Shown: piece after piece, positions 1 to 8,557 of the stretch
How positions within the stretch are numbered: the stretch's first letter is position 1
Layout: each line of letters begins with the position of its first letter
NCBI RefSeq assembly: GCF_021440085.1
Contig: NZ_JAKCPW010000001.1
Span: 1,612,001-1,676,000, forward strand
Source: Dyadobacter sp. CY261
GTDB taxonomy: Bacteria > Bacteroidota > Bacteroidia > Cytophagales > Spirosomataceae
Direction: 5' to 3'
Length of the DNA: 64,000 nucleotides
Position numbers and translations under genes: made by a program
The notes under the pieces: generated by a model
Told to the model about the DNA's origin: nothing
What the model saw: only the letters and a program-made list of their open reading frames with translations
The model's database searches: none

Positions 1-573
1 AGCAATATGCGTCCCGTCTACGTTGGACACAAAATGAACATTCAGTCCATTTTTAGCATAAGCTTTCAGCGCTTCCGTGACCATTACCGGACCAAGGTCG
101 CTGCCTCCTATACCGATATTCACAATGTCCGTGATTTCCTTTCCGGTATAACCTTTCCACGCACCTGACCGCACGCGGGTCGAAAAATCCTTCATTTTCG
201 CGAGCACTTCGTTCACGTCGGGCATTACATCTGCGCCATCCACGAGCACGGGTTCATTGGAACGGTTGCGCAAAGCGGTATGCAGTACCGCACGTCCTTC
301 GGTAGCATTGATCTTCGCTCCTGTAAACATCGCCTCGATCGCCTCTGCGAGGCCAGCCTCTTCGGCCAATTGGATCAGATATGAGCGTGTGCGTGAGTTG
401 ATACGGTTTTTGGAATAATCCAATAATATATCCCCGAAACGAATGGTGAATTTCTTGTGACGGTCGGTATCTTCTTCGAAAAGGGTTTTTAAATGCTTTT
501 GCGAAATGGTTTTGTGATGCGTTTTCAGCTTTTTATAAGCCGCCAACTTATCAAAGGGAACGTTTGATAGCAT
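1..573 (-). CDS. pgi: Glucose-6-phosphate isomerase, N-terminal part (partial)
   Basis: Interconverts glucose-6-phosphate and fructose-6-phosphate in cytosolic glycolysis/gluconeogenesis. The 191 codons visible start with an ATG at 571-573 ([13 protein letters not shown]) and include the family's conserved segments [11 protein letters not shown] and [13 protein letters not shown], which belong to the first SIS domain that binds the sugar phosphate. The gene runs off the left edge of the window, so the catalytic Glu/His/Lys of the C-terminal half cannot be checked. The region upstream of the start contains a second, degenerate copy of the start region (see the repeat at 551-703). Identification is secure; start choice is good because the reading frame begins with the usual family N-terminus. 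Confidence 0.93.
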   Translation of the reverse strand, partial: MLSNVPFDKLAAYKKLKTHHKTISQKHLKTLFEEDTDRHKKFTIRFGDILLDYSKNRINSRTRSYLIQLAEEAGLAEAIEAMFTGAKINATEGRAVLHTALRNRSNEPVLVDGADVMPDVNEVLAKMKDFSTRVRSGAWKGYTGKEITDIVNIGIGGSDLGPVMVTEALKAYAKNGLNVHFVSNVDGTHIA

Positions 574-703
574 TATTTCTGGCGTTATGGTAAAAAATCA
601 AACCTTGGTAATGTAAAAATACGGTTTTCAAAGCGGACGTTTGATGACCATATTTCAGGCGTTGTGGTAAAAACCAACCTTAGTATTGCAAAAATATGGT
701 TTT
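551..703. repeat. Imperfect ~77-bp tandem duplication covering the pgi start
   Basis: Copy 1 (551-627) contains the pgi start codon and leader. Copy 2 (628-703) repeats it with roughly 80% identity; landmarks are acgtttgat, ggcgtt(a/g)tggtaaaaa and (t/a)aaaaata(c/t)ggtttt. On the minus strand copy 2 keeps an ATG in the equivalent place, but it opens a frame of only 7 codons (MVIKRPL, then TGA). It is therefore a decayed duplicate of the promoter/start region, lying upstream of the live one. It may still act as leader or promoter DNA. Confidence 0.75.
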
Positions 704-729
704 AAAGCACATGATACGCCTTTTCTTAA

Positions 730-1569
730 TCAACTAGCCTGGCAAACTCCCCTAAAATACCCTACCGACTCGGCGATACCCGCCAGCGGATCTTTCATAT
801 CTTTCTCATATTCAAGGCTACATGACCCCGCGTATTTAACTTTCCGCAGCATTTTCACAAAAGCAGGAATATCGATAATTCCACGTCCCAATTCGCAGGT
901 CTTACCATCTTTCGTAGCAGCCGTCACGTTTTTGAGGTGGATATCGAAAATGCGCTTGTTGTATTTCCCCAAGTCTGCAACCGAGTCCTGGTTGTCTCGC
1001 TTGTTGTGCCCCATATCAAAACAAAGCCCCACCCGTGGATCCAGATCCTTTACGTGATTGTAGACCGAAGTCGCATTCGGATACAGTTTATCCTCGGGGC
1101 CGTGGTTGTGAATCGCATAGCGGATGTTATATTCTTTCACTTTTTGCTCTACATACTTCAAGTCTTCGTGATTCGGAATACCCACAATCAGCTCCACTCC
1201 CACCCTCTTGGCATAATCGAATGCATTATCAATTTCCTGATGGTTTTTGGTATAAATCGGGCCCACGGCGTAGCCGGTCACGTCTGCATCTTTCAGTTTT
1301 TGGTGAAACGCCGTGATTTGTTCAGCAGTACTATTATAAGGCAAATGAAAATCCTTGATACACAGATAATGAACATCAGTCTTCCTCATCATTTCGAGGG
1401 CTTCGTCCAATTTAAAATGGACAAAACTGTAACCCGCCACCCCTAATTTGAAGGTATCCTCTTTTTTATCAGGAGCTTGATCCGCAATGCTTTTAACAGG
1501 AAAGGAAATGATGCCGCCCGCCATCAGACCGGCGATGCCTTTTTTGACAAATGTTCTTCTGGAATTCAT
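730..1569 (-). CDS. Secreted sugar phosphate isomerase/epimerase-type TIM-barrel protein
   Basis: A 279-residue protein of the xylose-isomerase-like TIM-barrel (AP endonuclease 2) superfamily, whose members isomerise or epimerise sugars and inositols using a divalent metal. The N-terminus has a twin-arginine-type signal (SRRTFVKKG followed by a hydrophobic stretch with a small-residue cleavage area), so the enzyme is probably exported. Metal-ligand type motifs are visible: YAIHNHGPED (His) around residue 150, GLCFDMGHN (Asp, His) around 180 and CSLEYEKD (Glu) near 255. It lies 68 bp downstream of the DUF5009 membrane protein on the same strand and may be co-transcribed with it. Substrate is not deducible. 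Confidence 0.85.
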   Translation of the reverse strand: MNSRRTFVKKGIAGLMAGGIISFPVKSIADQAPDKKEDTFKLGVAGYSFVHFKLDEALEMMRKTDVHYLCIKDFHLPYNSTAEQITAFHQKLKDADVTGYAVGPIYTKNHQEIDNAFDYAKRVGVELIVGIPNHEDLKYVEQKVKEYNIRYAIHNHGPEDKLYPNATSVYNHVKDLDPRVGLCFDMGHNKRDNQDSVADLGKYNKRIFDIHLKNVTAATKDGKTCELGRGIIDIPAFVKMLRKVKYAGSCSLEYEKDMKDPLAGIAESVGYFRGVCQAS

Positions 1570-1637
1570 CTTTTTGAGTTGGTAATAATTGCTATTTCAA
1601 TAAAAGACGACGAGTTGGGAATTTACCACCTATCTCT

Positions 1638-2843
1638 TTATATTTTAAGCTTAACGCCCATGCGGTTGATAGCACCTGTCAGCAAAATGACTAGCAACGA
1701 AAAGCAAGCCGACTTCACCAGACCGATGACCCCGGTACGCAGAATCATGGGAAGGCTGATGCCTGCCAGCGTGATAACGGCGTACCATATATATGGAATT
1801 AGATAGCAAGTCAATGTTGCTGTCCCGGCCGGTTTAATAATGTTCGCCCAGTTTTTGAACTTTTGCAGATCGACCAGCCAGAATAGAAAGGAAAATGCCA
1901 GAAAACTGATTCCGGTACAAATGCCAACCCATGCGGGTGTAGCCCTGATCTTGGAAATACCCCAAAACGGCCGGGTGCCAAATCCGTAGGCCAGGCAGAC
2001 GACACTCAGTACAATCAGAATTATCCAATAAGTATTCCCTATCGTATTTCGGCTGACGCCGTTCCGATAAATCACCGAAGCTACCACGCCACCCACCACA
2101 AATGCAGGCATCGAACCGCTTCCGACGATCCAGACATACTTTTTCACCGGATCGAGAAAATCCAGAATGCCTGCGAAATCAGCAAGATTGAAAAGTTCGA
2201 AAAACAGCCAGCCTGCAATCGCCCACTTCATGCGGTCGCCGGTAAGCAGGTATGTGAGCGCCCCTAGCAGGTAAGACCACCCGATCAGCCCGAGAATGCC
2301 ATACCAATGCACCCCCATCCACGACGGATTCTCCGAATCTCCGCCTTTGTAGATCATCGCCAACCCTGCAAGTAGCAGATAACCAGCAATTCTCAATGCA
2401 GTGTAAAGCCCGTTCTTTTCTGGATTTGCGGGATAGACATTCCAGATCATAAAGAAAGCCACGACCATTCCGATTTCCCAGACATACTTACTGACAGCCA
2501 TCGCAGGGCCTGCGATATTTTCATAGTTGACAATGAATATACCCATGAGCAACAGTGCGAACGTCCTCTCCGCAATATGCATGATAATCAATGTATTATT
2601 ATCACCTTTTTGCTTACGATTGGAGATCGCAAAGGGAATCGAAAGGCCTACAATAAATAAAAATCCAGGAAAAACGACATCGGAAAGTCCCATGGCGTCT
2701 TCGGCGGCTTTGCTGTGTTCCAACCAGTCGGGCACATCTTCGAGCGTCCAGAGGTCATTCACAAAAATCATTAAAAACATGGTGACCGCCCGGAAAACAT
2801 CAATCGAATCCAGGCGGAGCGAGGGAGAGGCAACTTTGTTCAT
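1638..2843 (-). CDS. DUF5009 / HGSNAT-like multi-pass acyltransferase family protein
   Basis: A 401-residue inner-membrane protein with about ten hydrophobic segments. The N-terminal signature (RLDSIDVFRAVTMFLMIF, then DVPDWLEH and GLSDVVFPGFLFIVGLSI) is that of the COG4299 family related to lysosomal heparan-alpha-glucosaminide N-acetyltransferase. These proteins are thought to move acyl groups across the membrane onto sugars; the His in WLEH matches the conserved loop. In Bacteroidota such genes usually sit with secreted glycan enzymes, which fits the Tat-type TIM-barrel gene just downstream. The biochemical activity of bacterial members is mostly untested. Confidence 0.82.
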   Translation of the reverse strand: MNKVASPSLRLDSIDVFRAVTMFLMIFVNDLWTLEDVPDWLEHSKAAEDAMGLSDVVFPGFLFIVGLSIPFAISNRKQKGDNNTLIIMHIAERTFALLLMGIFIVNYENIAGPAMAVSKYVWEIGMVVAFFMIWNVYPANPEKNGLYTALRIAGYLLLAGLAMIYKGGDSENPSWMGVHWYGILGLIGWSYLLGALTYLLTGDRMKWAIAGWLFFELFNLADFAGILDFLDPVKKYVWIVGSGSMPAFVVGGVVASVIYRNGVSRNTIGNTYWIILIVLSVVCLAYGFGTRPFWGISKIRATPAWVGICTGISFLAFSFLFWLVDLQKFKNWANIIKPAGTATLTCYLIPYIWYAVITLAGISLPMILRTGVIGLVKSACFSLLVILLTGAINRMGVKLKI

Positions 2844-2978
2844 CAGAAATGATAGGATTTAGGAAAGTCGAATATAGCGGTTTTTCGTCTTTCTATGTTA
2901 AGTTACAGGCCCCACATACTCCTTTGGGTTAAGTTCGCTCATAGATTACGCTGCGACCGCTGTCATCTATTCGCACAT

Positions 2979-3009
2979 AAAAAAATCGTCCCTAACAGTT
3001 AGGGACGAT
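2979..3009 (-). terminator. Rho-independent terminator (minus strand)
   Basis: A perfect 12-bp inverted repeat (atcgtccctaac / gttagggacgat) lies next to a run of seven A on the plus strand, which is a T tract after the hairpin on the minus strand. It lies downstream of the lipoprotein gene ending at 3103 and would end that transcript before the DUF5009 gene. Confidence 0.75.
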
Positions 3010-3048
3010 AATTCTCTATTCGGACTCCGAAAGCGTTCAAATGGATTA

Positions 3049-3090
3049 AGCAATGGGAGGTTGAGAATGTTCTCACATTGCAACCTCCTC
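3049..3090. repeat. Inverted repeat between lipoprotein stop and terminator
   Basis: The arms ggaggttg and caacctcc enclose a second small hairpin (gagaa tg ttctc), and an overlapping pair caatg/cattg gives an alternative fold. It lies in the 3' untranslated region of the minus-strand lipoprotein gene, directly upstream of the terminator. It may be mRNA-stabilising; no specific element is recognised. Confidence 0.4.
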
Positions 3091-3102
3091 GACTAGCGTC
3101 GA

Positions 3103-3855
3103 TTAAAAGCTTGCACCTGCTAGCGATTTACCATATTCGATTACACCATTTTGATACTTTACATATGACCTCGCGTTCATGCGTTTCGGCTTTGCAATAG
3201 GTATCACTTTGCTGTGAAAACCGAGTGAGACTGGCAAGTCAAAAGTTAGTTTGTTATCGGCCAAGGTGGGGAAATCGGCCAAAGTTTCGCCGTCATTATT
3301 GATGTAAGAATATACGATACCATATTCTGCAATTGGAAGTCCCCCTAAATCGGTCACATTCATTTTACCAAATAAGAATCCATTCAGAAAGACCGGCGAC
3401 TCCGCTTCAATGACCGCCGTGTCATACCAAATATATTCCAACACGTTTCCATAGACAACCGTATCATCTTCCAGAATTGCAAACGCACGATAGTACATTT
3501 TCTCAAAACTGCTTACAGGTAGATTGCGCCCAGTCCGATAATTGTCGATTTGTCCGGGATTTGTCTCGGAAACAACTTTTGTGTCAGCGAGAGTTGGGAT
3601 AGCATGAAACGATGGATTGTTCAAAAAACGAAGAGAATACACAATTCCAATCTCTTTTATCGACTTAGAACCAACCACTTCAAGCCTTGCACCAAAGATG
3701 TAGAAATTTTCAGGCTTATAATTTAATTGTGTTTCCAAGGTCGTTATTGTAGTCTCAACTTCCGGATCAGGTGGTATTACATGATCCGTACAACCAATAC
3801 AACATAAAAAGACAAACGTGAGCATTCCGCAGTGTCGGAGAGATAATTGTTTCAT
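3103..3855 (-). CDS. Lipoprotein with two fibronectin-like VYS/YG repeats
   Basis: A 250-residue predicted lipoprotein. I choose the ATG at 3853-3855, because MKQLSLRHCGMLTF begins a proper signal peptide ending in the lipobox-like FLCCIGC; a longer frame starting at 3900 adds a charged leader. The mature part holds two copies of a module common in Bacteroidota surface proteins: IKEIGIVYS ... PTLADTKV ... YYRAFA ... YGNV, and IAEYGIVYS ... PTLADNKL ... RSYVKY ... YGKS. The module resembles fibronectin-III-like adhesive domains. It is a paralogue of the next gene on the minus strand (shared IGCTDH after the signal). Function unknown, probably surface adhesion or binding. Confidence 0.7.
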   Translation of the reverse strand: MKQLSLRHCGMLTFVFLCCIGCTDHVIPPDPEVETTITTLETQLNYKPENFYIFGARLEVVGSKSIKEIGIVYSLRFLNNPSFHAIPTLADTKVVSETNPGQIDNYRTGRNLPVSSFEKMYYRAFAILEDDTVVYGNVLEYIWYDTAVIEAESPVFLNGFLFGKMNVTDLGGLPIAEYGIVYSYINNDGETLADFPTLADNKLTFDLPVSLGFHSKVIPIAKPKRMNARSYVKYQNGVIEYGKSLAGASF

Positions 3856-4028
3856 GACAAAATTTCGTTTAATTGGAAGAGTTTCTCGATTATGCGGCAA
3901 TTAAATACGGTTGCGCAATAATCCGATCACGACCTGCGCCTGTATTGAACTAACGGCAGCTAGTGAATTAACTACCGGGCGTCATCGCTTTTATCCGGTA
4001 CTCCCGAACCTGGTCAAGCTAGATACGA

Positions 4029-4799
4029 TTACTTCTTAGCATGTCCGATATATCTTCCGTAGTCGATTGCACCATCAGTATATTCGACGAAGCTTCGGAC
4101 GTATATCTCATTGATGCTATTGTCCGCAAGGTTATCGAGAAGAAATCCTATACCGGCTCCGCCAACCGGGATCTTAACTTTTTCGTACGAAAATTTGATG
4201 GATTTGTCCGCAATAGTCGGGACTGACTTGATCGCCTGATTAGCCGCGGTATTGTAAGAATACACCACACCGAAATTCTTGATTGGTTTCTGCCCGAGAT
4301 CCAGCAGAATCACGCCGGCATGATAGGGCTTGGCCAGCTTCGGAACACCCACAAATTCGAGTATCGCCCTTTCCGATTTATCTTGCTGATAAGATTTGAC
4401 TTCGCCATACAATGTCGACCCATTGTTCAGCACCGCATACGCACGGTAATAAATCCGAAAAAAGCTTGTGGCTGGGGCTACCACGTCCTTGGTGTGAAGC
4501 GCATTAGATGGACTGTCGGTGAAGAGGATTTTTGACCAACCCAGCTCAGGTTTGTCTGTGAAGGCTGCCTTCAATACATCGTAATACTGAACGCTGTAAA
4601 CTACGCCAAATTCTTTGATTGCCTCGGCCGTGAATTCATTCAAATTTACTGCGAAACGGAAGAGATCCGGGTTTATCACGGCCATATTGCCGGTCGTCAC
4701 CTGAGGCGCATTGGTTTGCGGGCCATGATCGGTACAGCCGATGTAGAGCAAACCCATTAAAAAAAACACGAAATTAAGTCGGCAAGAACTCGTTCTCAT
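4029..4799 (-). CDS. Lipoprotein paralogue with two fibronectin-like repeats
   Basis: A 256-residue predicted lipoprotein (signal MRTSSCRLNFVFFLMGLLYIGC, lipobox YIGC). It repeats the architecture of the neighbour ending at 3103: two modules, IKEFGVVYS ... YYRAYAVL ... LYGEV and IKNFGVVYS ... VPTIADKSI ... YVRSFVEY ... YGRY. The two genes are tandem duplicates that have diverged strongly outside the signal and module landmarks. About 170 bp with no gene separate them, so each may have its own promoter; a TGTGA-N6-TCACA palindrome lies just upstream of this one. Role unknown; an outer-membrane anchored binding protein is the most likely. Confidence 0.72.
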   Translation of the reverse strand: MRTSSCRLNFVFFLMGLLYIGCTDHGPQTNAPQVTTGNMAVINPDLFRFAVNLNEFTAEAIKEFGVVYSVQYYDVLKAAFTDKPELGWSKILFTDSPSNALHTKDVVAPATSFFRIYYRAYAVLNNGSTLYGEVKSYQQDKSERAILEFVGVPKLAKPYHAGVILLDLGQKPIKNFGVVYSYNTAANQAIKSVPTIADKSIKFSYEKVKIPVGGAGIGFLLDNLADNSINEIYVRSFVEYTDGAIDYGRYIGHAKK

Positions 4800-4819
4800 A
4801 GCTGTGATGTGTTAGTGTT

Positions 4820-4837
4820 TTGTGATTAATATCACAA
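4820..4837. promoter_or_regulatory. CRP/FNR-type palindrome upstream of lipoprotein gene
   Basis: TTGTGATTAATATCACAA contains TGTGA-N6-TCACA, the textbook operator pattern of the CRP/FNR regulator superfamily. It ends about 20 bp upstream of the ATG at 4799. That is close enough to suggest repression or a site overlapping the promoter. The match is sequence-only; no CRP-family gene is in the window. Confidence 0.4.
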
Positions 4838-4948
4838 TGATACACATGACAAATCAAGCCTGTAAGCAATAGATCTTGACGATGAACAAACGGCTAGCAC
4901 TGTTTATCCCGTTACAAAATCAAGGGCCATTTCTATTTTGTAAACAGG

Positions 4949-6196
4949 TCAATACTGGATCTTAAATCGCGAAAGATCCGGCAGGAATTCCTTTTTCCTC
5001 TTTAACTCGTAATCATAGATCAGCTGCCCCAAATTTTTCATAAAAGGGTAGCAAACCTCTTTGTATTCATACCGATCGTCGTTGTAGACACCATCCTCAT
5101 TGGACTGCACGACGGCGCTCAGCATAAATTCCACTCCGTTTTCAAAATCAACGATGTAAGCATTGTCTATAATGAAGCCGTAAGAATCGCCATATTTGTT
5201 GAATATCCGCATTCCGCGCTGTGGAGCGCGCTCCTTATCAGCACCATAGAAAAGAAATTTTGCATATAGCGGCCGGTATTCGACGGGATCATAATGTGGA
5301 TAATCGCTTTCCGTCGGCAGCTTACTCATATAGGTGTAAATTAATTTATAGTCGTCTGCCGCGAGGTTGAAGCGCTCGTTAGCCGGAAAAGCCTCTGGGA
5401 AAAGTAGCTTTTTCATCACACGTTGCTGGTCAGTGAGGCTGAATGCATTTTTGTTAGCCATGTTGAAAGGCCTGTTCACGAGCCGATCGGAACTGTCCAT
5501 ATAGGCCCGCCCCATTAATGTGTTGGACAGGTTTAGCGGATAATTCTGCGGATCAAACTGCCCAGGCTGGCTGTAAAGTAGCTTTTGACCATCATAAAAA
5601 CTGACCGGATTTGTGTGCCTGGAAGTTTCTTCGGTGTCCTTAACCGCATACCGGTTCAGTATCCTGCTGGTGGTAAGGCCGTGTTGCCGCAGCCGCTTGT
5701 TGATTTCCGCCCGGCCAACCCATTCGTAAAGGCGGTTGTAGGCATCATTGTCACTGACCAGCAGTATTTTTTTGATGTAATGCCCCAAAGAAGGCGATCC
5801 GCTGGCAGAAGTACTGTCTTTTTCCACCCGGGTTTGTTTGGTAAAATCAGCACCGGTTATCATCGTACTGGTGCGCGTCAGACCATTGATTTTGAGCTCA
5901 TTCAATTTTTCCAGCGCAAAAATCACCGTAGGCAACTTCACCGTGCTCGCAGGGAAGAAGTAATGCAAATCGTCGAGGTTGTAGCTGTAACTTTTGAAAT
6001 GCGGCACATTATTCCTGTCCCGGTCGATCTGCGTGTAAAGGATTTGAACCTGATTCTTTTGCGGATGACCCAGGATCTTGCGAAACAGGTCCGGACGGCT
6101 GCGAAGCAGGTTTTCGAGTAGCAGCGTGTCCGGTCTCTGAGCCATCGAGGCCAGGCTGATGGTGAGGAGTACGACCAGGATTAGTGATTTAGGCAT
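4949..6196 (-). CDS. Secreted class A beta-lactamase-fold serine hydrolase
   Basis: A 415-residue exported protein with the serine beta-lactamase/PBP fold. I use the second ATG (4th base group at 6194-6196), where MPKSLILVVLLTISLASMAQ is a clean signal peptide; an upstream ATG at 6229 would add 11 residues. The catalytic S-x-x-K is seen in ASTVKLP and the SDN motif in VSDNDAYN, about 95 residues later. The third motif (K-T/S-G) is not obvious, with KYGDSYGF the closest candidate. The chain is about 130 residues longer than true class A beta-lactamases, so a role in cell-wall or ester hydrolysis is as likely as antibiotic resistance. Confidence 0.78.
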   Translation of the reverse strand: MPKSLILVVLLTISLASMAQRPDTLLLENLLRSRPDLFRKILGHPQKNQVQILYTQIDRDRNNVPHFKSYSYNLDDLHYFFPASTVKLPTVIFALEKLNELKINGLTRTSTMITGADFTKQTRVEKDSTSASGSPSLGHYIKKILLVSDNDAYNRLYEWVGRAEINKRLRQHGLTTSRILNRYAVKDTEETSRHTNPVSFYDGQKLLYSQPGQFDPQNYPLNLSNTLMGRAYMDSSDRLVNRPFNMANKNAFSLTDQQRVMKKLLFPEAFPANERFNLAADDYKLIYTYMSKLPTESDYPHYDPVEYRPLYAKFLFYGADKERAPQRGMRIFNKYGDSYGFIIDNAYIVDFENGVEFMLSAVVQSNEDGVYNDDRYEYKEVCYPFMKNLGQLIYDYELKRKKEFLPDLSRFKIQY

Positions 6197-6321
6197 ATCT
6201 TTTGGAGATAATGTTTTAGTGCTGTGCATCGGGGAGCTGTTGGTCTGCGCCTCGATGTCCTGCTGCCGTCCGGTCGCACGCCCAGGGTTGAAACCCTTCC
6301 TCCTTTCTTCCCCTTATCTCT

Positions 6322-7068
6322 CTACTCGTCCCATTCGTCAAGGTACGAGCCTTCTTCCGTCTTGGTCGACTGTCTCACAGCTTCGTTGATTTCGTTCATT
6401 TCTGCGGGTGTAAGGTCTCGCCATTTGCCTGTGGGCAGGTCGTTGAGCGTTACATTCATGATCCGTACGCGTTTCAGTTTGGTTACATTGTAGCCCAGGT
6501 ATTCGCACATACGCCGGATTTGGCGGTTGAGGCCCTGGGTCAAAATGATGGTAAATACGAAACTACTTTCTTTCCGTACAAAGCACTTTTTGGTGATAGT
6601 CCCTAAAACAGGTACACCTGAGGCCATCTTTTGCAAAAAATCGGGTGTAATCGGTTTGTTAACGGTTACCACATATTCTTTTTCATGATTATTTCCGGCG
6701 CGCAGGATTTTATTCACAATGTCGCCGTCGCTGGTCAGGAATATCAGTCCTTCCGAAGGCTTGTCGAGCCGGCCGATCGGAAAAATACGTTCCTTATGGC
6801 GGATGTAATCGATGATATTACCTTTGATGTGTCGCTCCGTTGTGCAGGTAATGCCTACCGGCTTGTTGAATGCGATGTATACGGCGGGCTTTTTGGCTTT
6901 CAGCGCTTTTCCGTCGACACGTACATCGTCGTCACTTGTCGCCTTGTCGCCCAAAACTACTTTCCGGCCATTAAGCGTAACACGGCCTTGCTCTACGAGC
7001 TTGTCGGCTTCCCTCCGCGAACAAAAACCGGTTTCACTGATAAACTTGTTGATCCTGACTGGGTCCAA
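6322..7068 (-). CDS. rluF: 23S rRNA pseudouridine synthase RluF
   Basis: A 248-residue RsuA/RluF-type pseudouridine synthase. An S4 RNA-binding domain is at residues 1-60 (RINKFISETGFCSRREADKLV). The catalytic domain follows, with FNKPVGITCT and the active-site Asp in GRLDKPSEGL, then GLNRQIRRMCEYLGY. This pattern fits RluF, which modifies U2604 of 23S rRNA in E. coli; a closely related RluB/E specificity cannot be excluded from sequence alone. The last 20 residues are a loose acidic tail. The gene is divergent from the esterase gene at 7230. Confidence 0.9.
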   Translation of the reverse strand: MDPVRINKFISETGFCSRREADKLVEQGRVTLNGRKVVLGDKATSDDDVRVDGKALKAKKPAVYIAFNKPVGITCTTERHIKGNIIDYIRHKERIFPIGRLDKPSEGLIFLTSDGDIVNKILRAGNNHEKEYVVTVNKPITPDFLQKMASGVPVLGTITKKCFVRKESSFVFTIILTQGLNRQIRRMCEYLGYNVTKLKRVRIMNVTLNDLPTGKWRDLTPAEMNEINEAVRQSTKTEEGSYLDEWDE

Positions 7069-7229
7069 TGCTTTCTATCCTTTTTCCAATGCCTTACCCG
7101 ACATTACTGGCCGCAAATTAATTGAAATCACAAAAAAAATAGGGTTAAATATAAAGATTCGGGCATTTTTGCCCTTTACCTCTCAATGCTAACTCTTTCC
7201 GATCACAAAATAGAACAAATTGCCGGTCT

Positions 7230-8528
7230 ATGAAAAATCGCTTTTTACTGAGCCAATTATTTATTTGGATAACCATTCTGTCCTTGCACGCCCAGCCAGT
7301 GCGGCGGCCCGTTGAGGTAATCGTCACTGCCGACCGCGATGACTGGACTTACAAACCGGGCGATAAAGTACAATTTATCGTTAGTGTTCTCCGCAACGGC
7401 AACCCCGTCAAAAATGCGCAGGTCCGCTATGAAATTGGTTTGGAAAAACTCGACCCAACCGTTAAAGAAACCAAAACAGCCACTAATGGCGCATTAACGA
7501 TTGATGGCGGCACCCTTAAAACCCCGGGATTCCTGCGCTGCATCGCCTGGGCGACCGTGGACGGTGTCGAATATCGTGGACTGGCCACTGCGGGCTTTGA
7601 TCCATTAAAGATCCAGCCGACAGTGGCTAACCCGGAGGATTTCGACACATTCTGGGACAATGCGAAAAAGGAACTGGCTGCCGTTCCAATGGATGCCAAA
7701 ATGACCCTTTTGCCCGAACGCTGCACTGAAAAAACCAATGTGTATCATCTGAACCTTCAAAATAACCGTCCTGGCGTACGCGTCTACGGCATTTTGAGTA
7801 TCCCTAAGAAGGAAGGAAAATACCCTGCGCTTCTGCGCGTGCCGGGTGCTGGCGTACGCGCATATTATGGTGATGTGGTTACGGCTGATAAGGACATTAT
7901 CACCCTCGAGATAGGTATCCACGGCATTCCGGTGATTATGGACCCATCGGTGTACCTCGACATGGGCCAGGGCGTCCTGAACGGATATCCAGCTTATAAT
8001 TTAGACGATAAGGACAAATTTTATTACAAACACGTATACCTAGGCTGTGTTCGTGCAAACGATTTCCTCACCAGCCTGCCGCAATATGATGGTAAAAACC
8101 TGGCTGTCACTGGTGGAAGTCAGGGCGGTGCATTGTCTATTATCACAGCTGGTCTGGATCCGCGCGTGAAATGGCTGGGCGCATTTTATCCGGCATTAAG
8201 TGATGTAACGGGTTATCTGCATGGACGCGCGGGCGGATGGCCACATTATTTCGATAAAAACGGTGTCAAAACCAACAACACCAAAGAAAAGCTGAATACC
8301 GTTTCCTATTACGATGTCGTCAATTTCGCTAGACGTGTGAAAGCACCAGGGTTCTATATGTGGGGTTTTAATGACGAAACCTGCCCCCCCACTTCCATGT
8401 ACGCGGCCTATAATGTGACTTCGGCTCCTAAAGAATTGAAGCTTTATCTGGACACAGGCCACTGGACCTACTCCGACGAACGTGACCTGATGAACAACTG
8501 GCTCATCGAAAAATTGAAAGGCAAATAA
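7230..8528 (+). CDS. Secreted acetylxylan esterase-like (AXE1/CE7-type) hydrolase
   Basis: A 432-residue exported alpha/beta hydrolase. It has a signal peptide (MKNRFLLSQLFIWITILSLHAQ), an N-terminal beta-sandwich-like region (residues 25-125, TYKPGDKVQFIV) and then the AXE1 catalytic domain beginning at DFDTFWDNAKKEL. The nucleophile elbow is GGSQGG near residue 293, the acid lies in GFNDETCPP and the His in DTGHW near the end. CE7 enzymes remove acetyl groups from xylo-oligosaccharides and other sugars. The next gene follows after 29 bp and encodes a secreted oxidoreductase, so the pair is probably one glycan-processing operon. Confidence 0.87.
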   Translation: MKNRFLLSQLFIWITILSLHAQPVRRPVEVIVTADRDDWTYKPGDKVQFIVSVLRNGNPVKNAQVRYEIGLEKLDPTVKETKTATNGALTIDGGTLKTPGFLRCIAWATVDGVEYRGLATAGFDPLKIQPTVANPEDFDTFWDNAKKELAAVPMDAKMTLLPERCTEKTNVYHLNLQNNRPGVRVYGILSIPKKEGKYPALLRVPGAGVRAYYGDVVTADKDIITLEIGIHGIPVIMDPSVYLDMGQGVLNGYPAYNLDDKDKFYYKHVYLGCVRANDFLTSLPQYDGKNLAVTGGSQGGALSIITAGLDPRVKWLGAFYPALSDVTGYLHGRAGGWPHYFDKNGVKTNNTKEKLNTVSYYDVVNFARRVKAPGFYMWGFNDETCPPTSMYAAYNVTSAPKELKLYLDTGHWTYSDERDLMNNWLIEKLKGK

Positions 8529-8557
8529 TAAAATCAAGCAAACCGGAACAGACCTAT

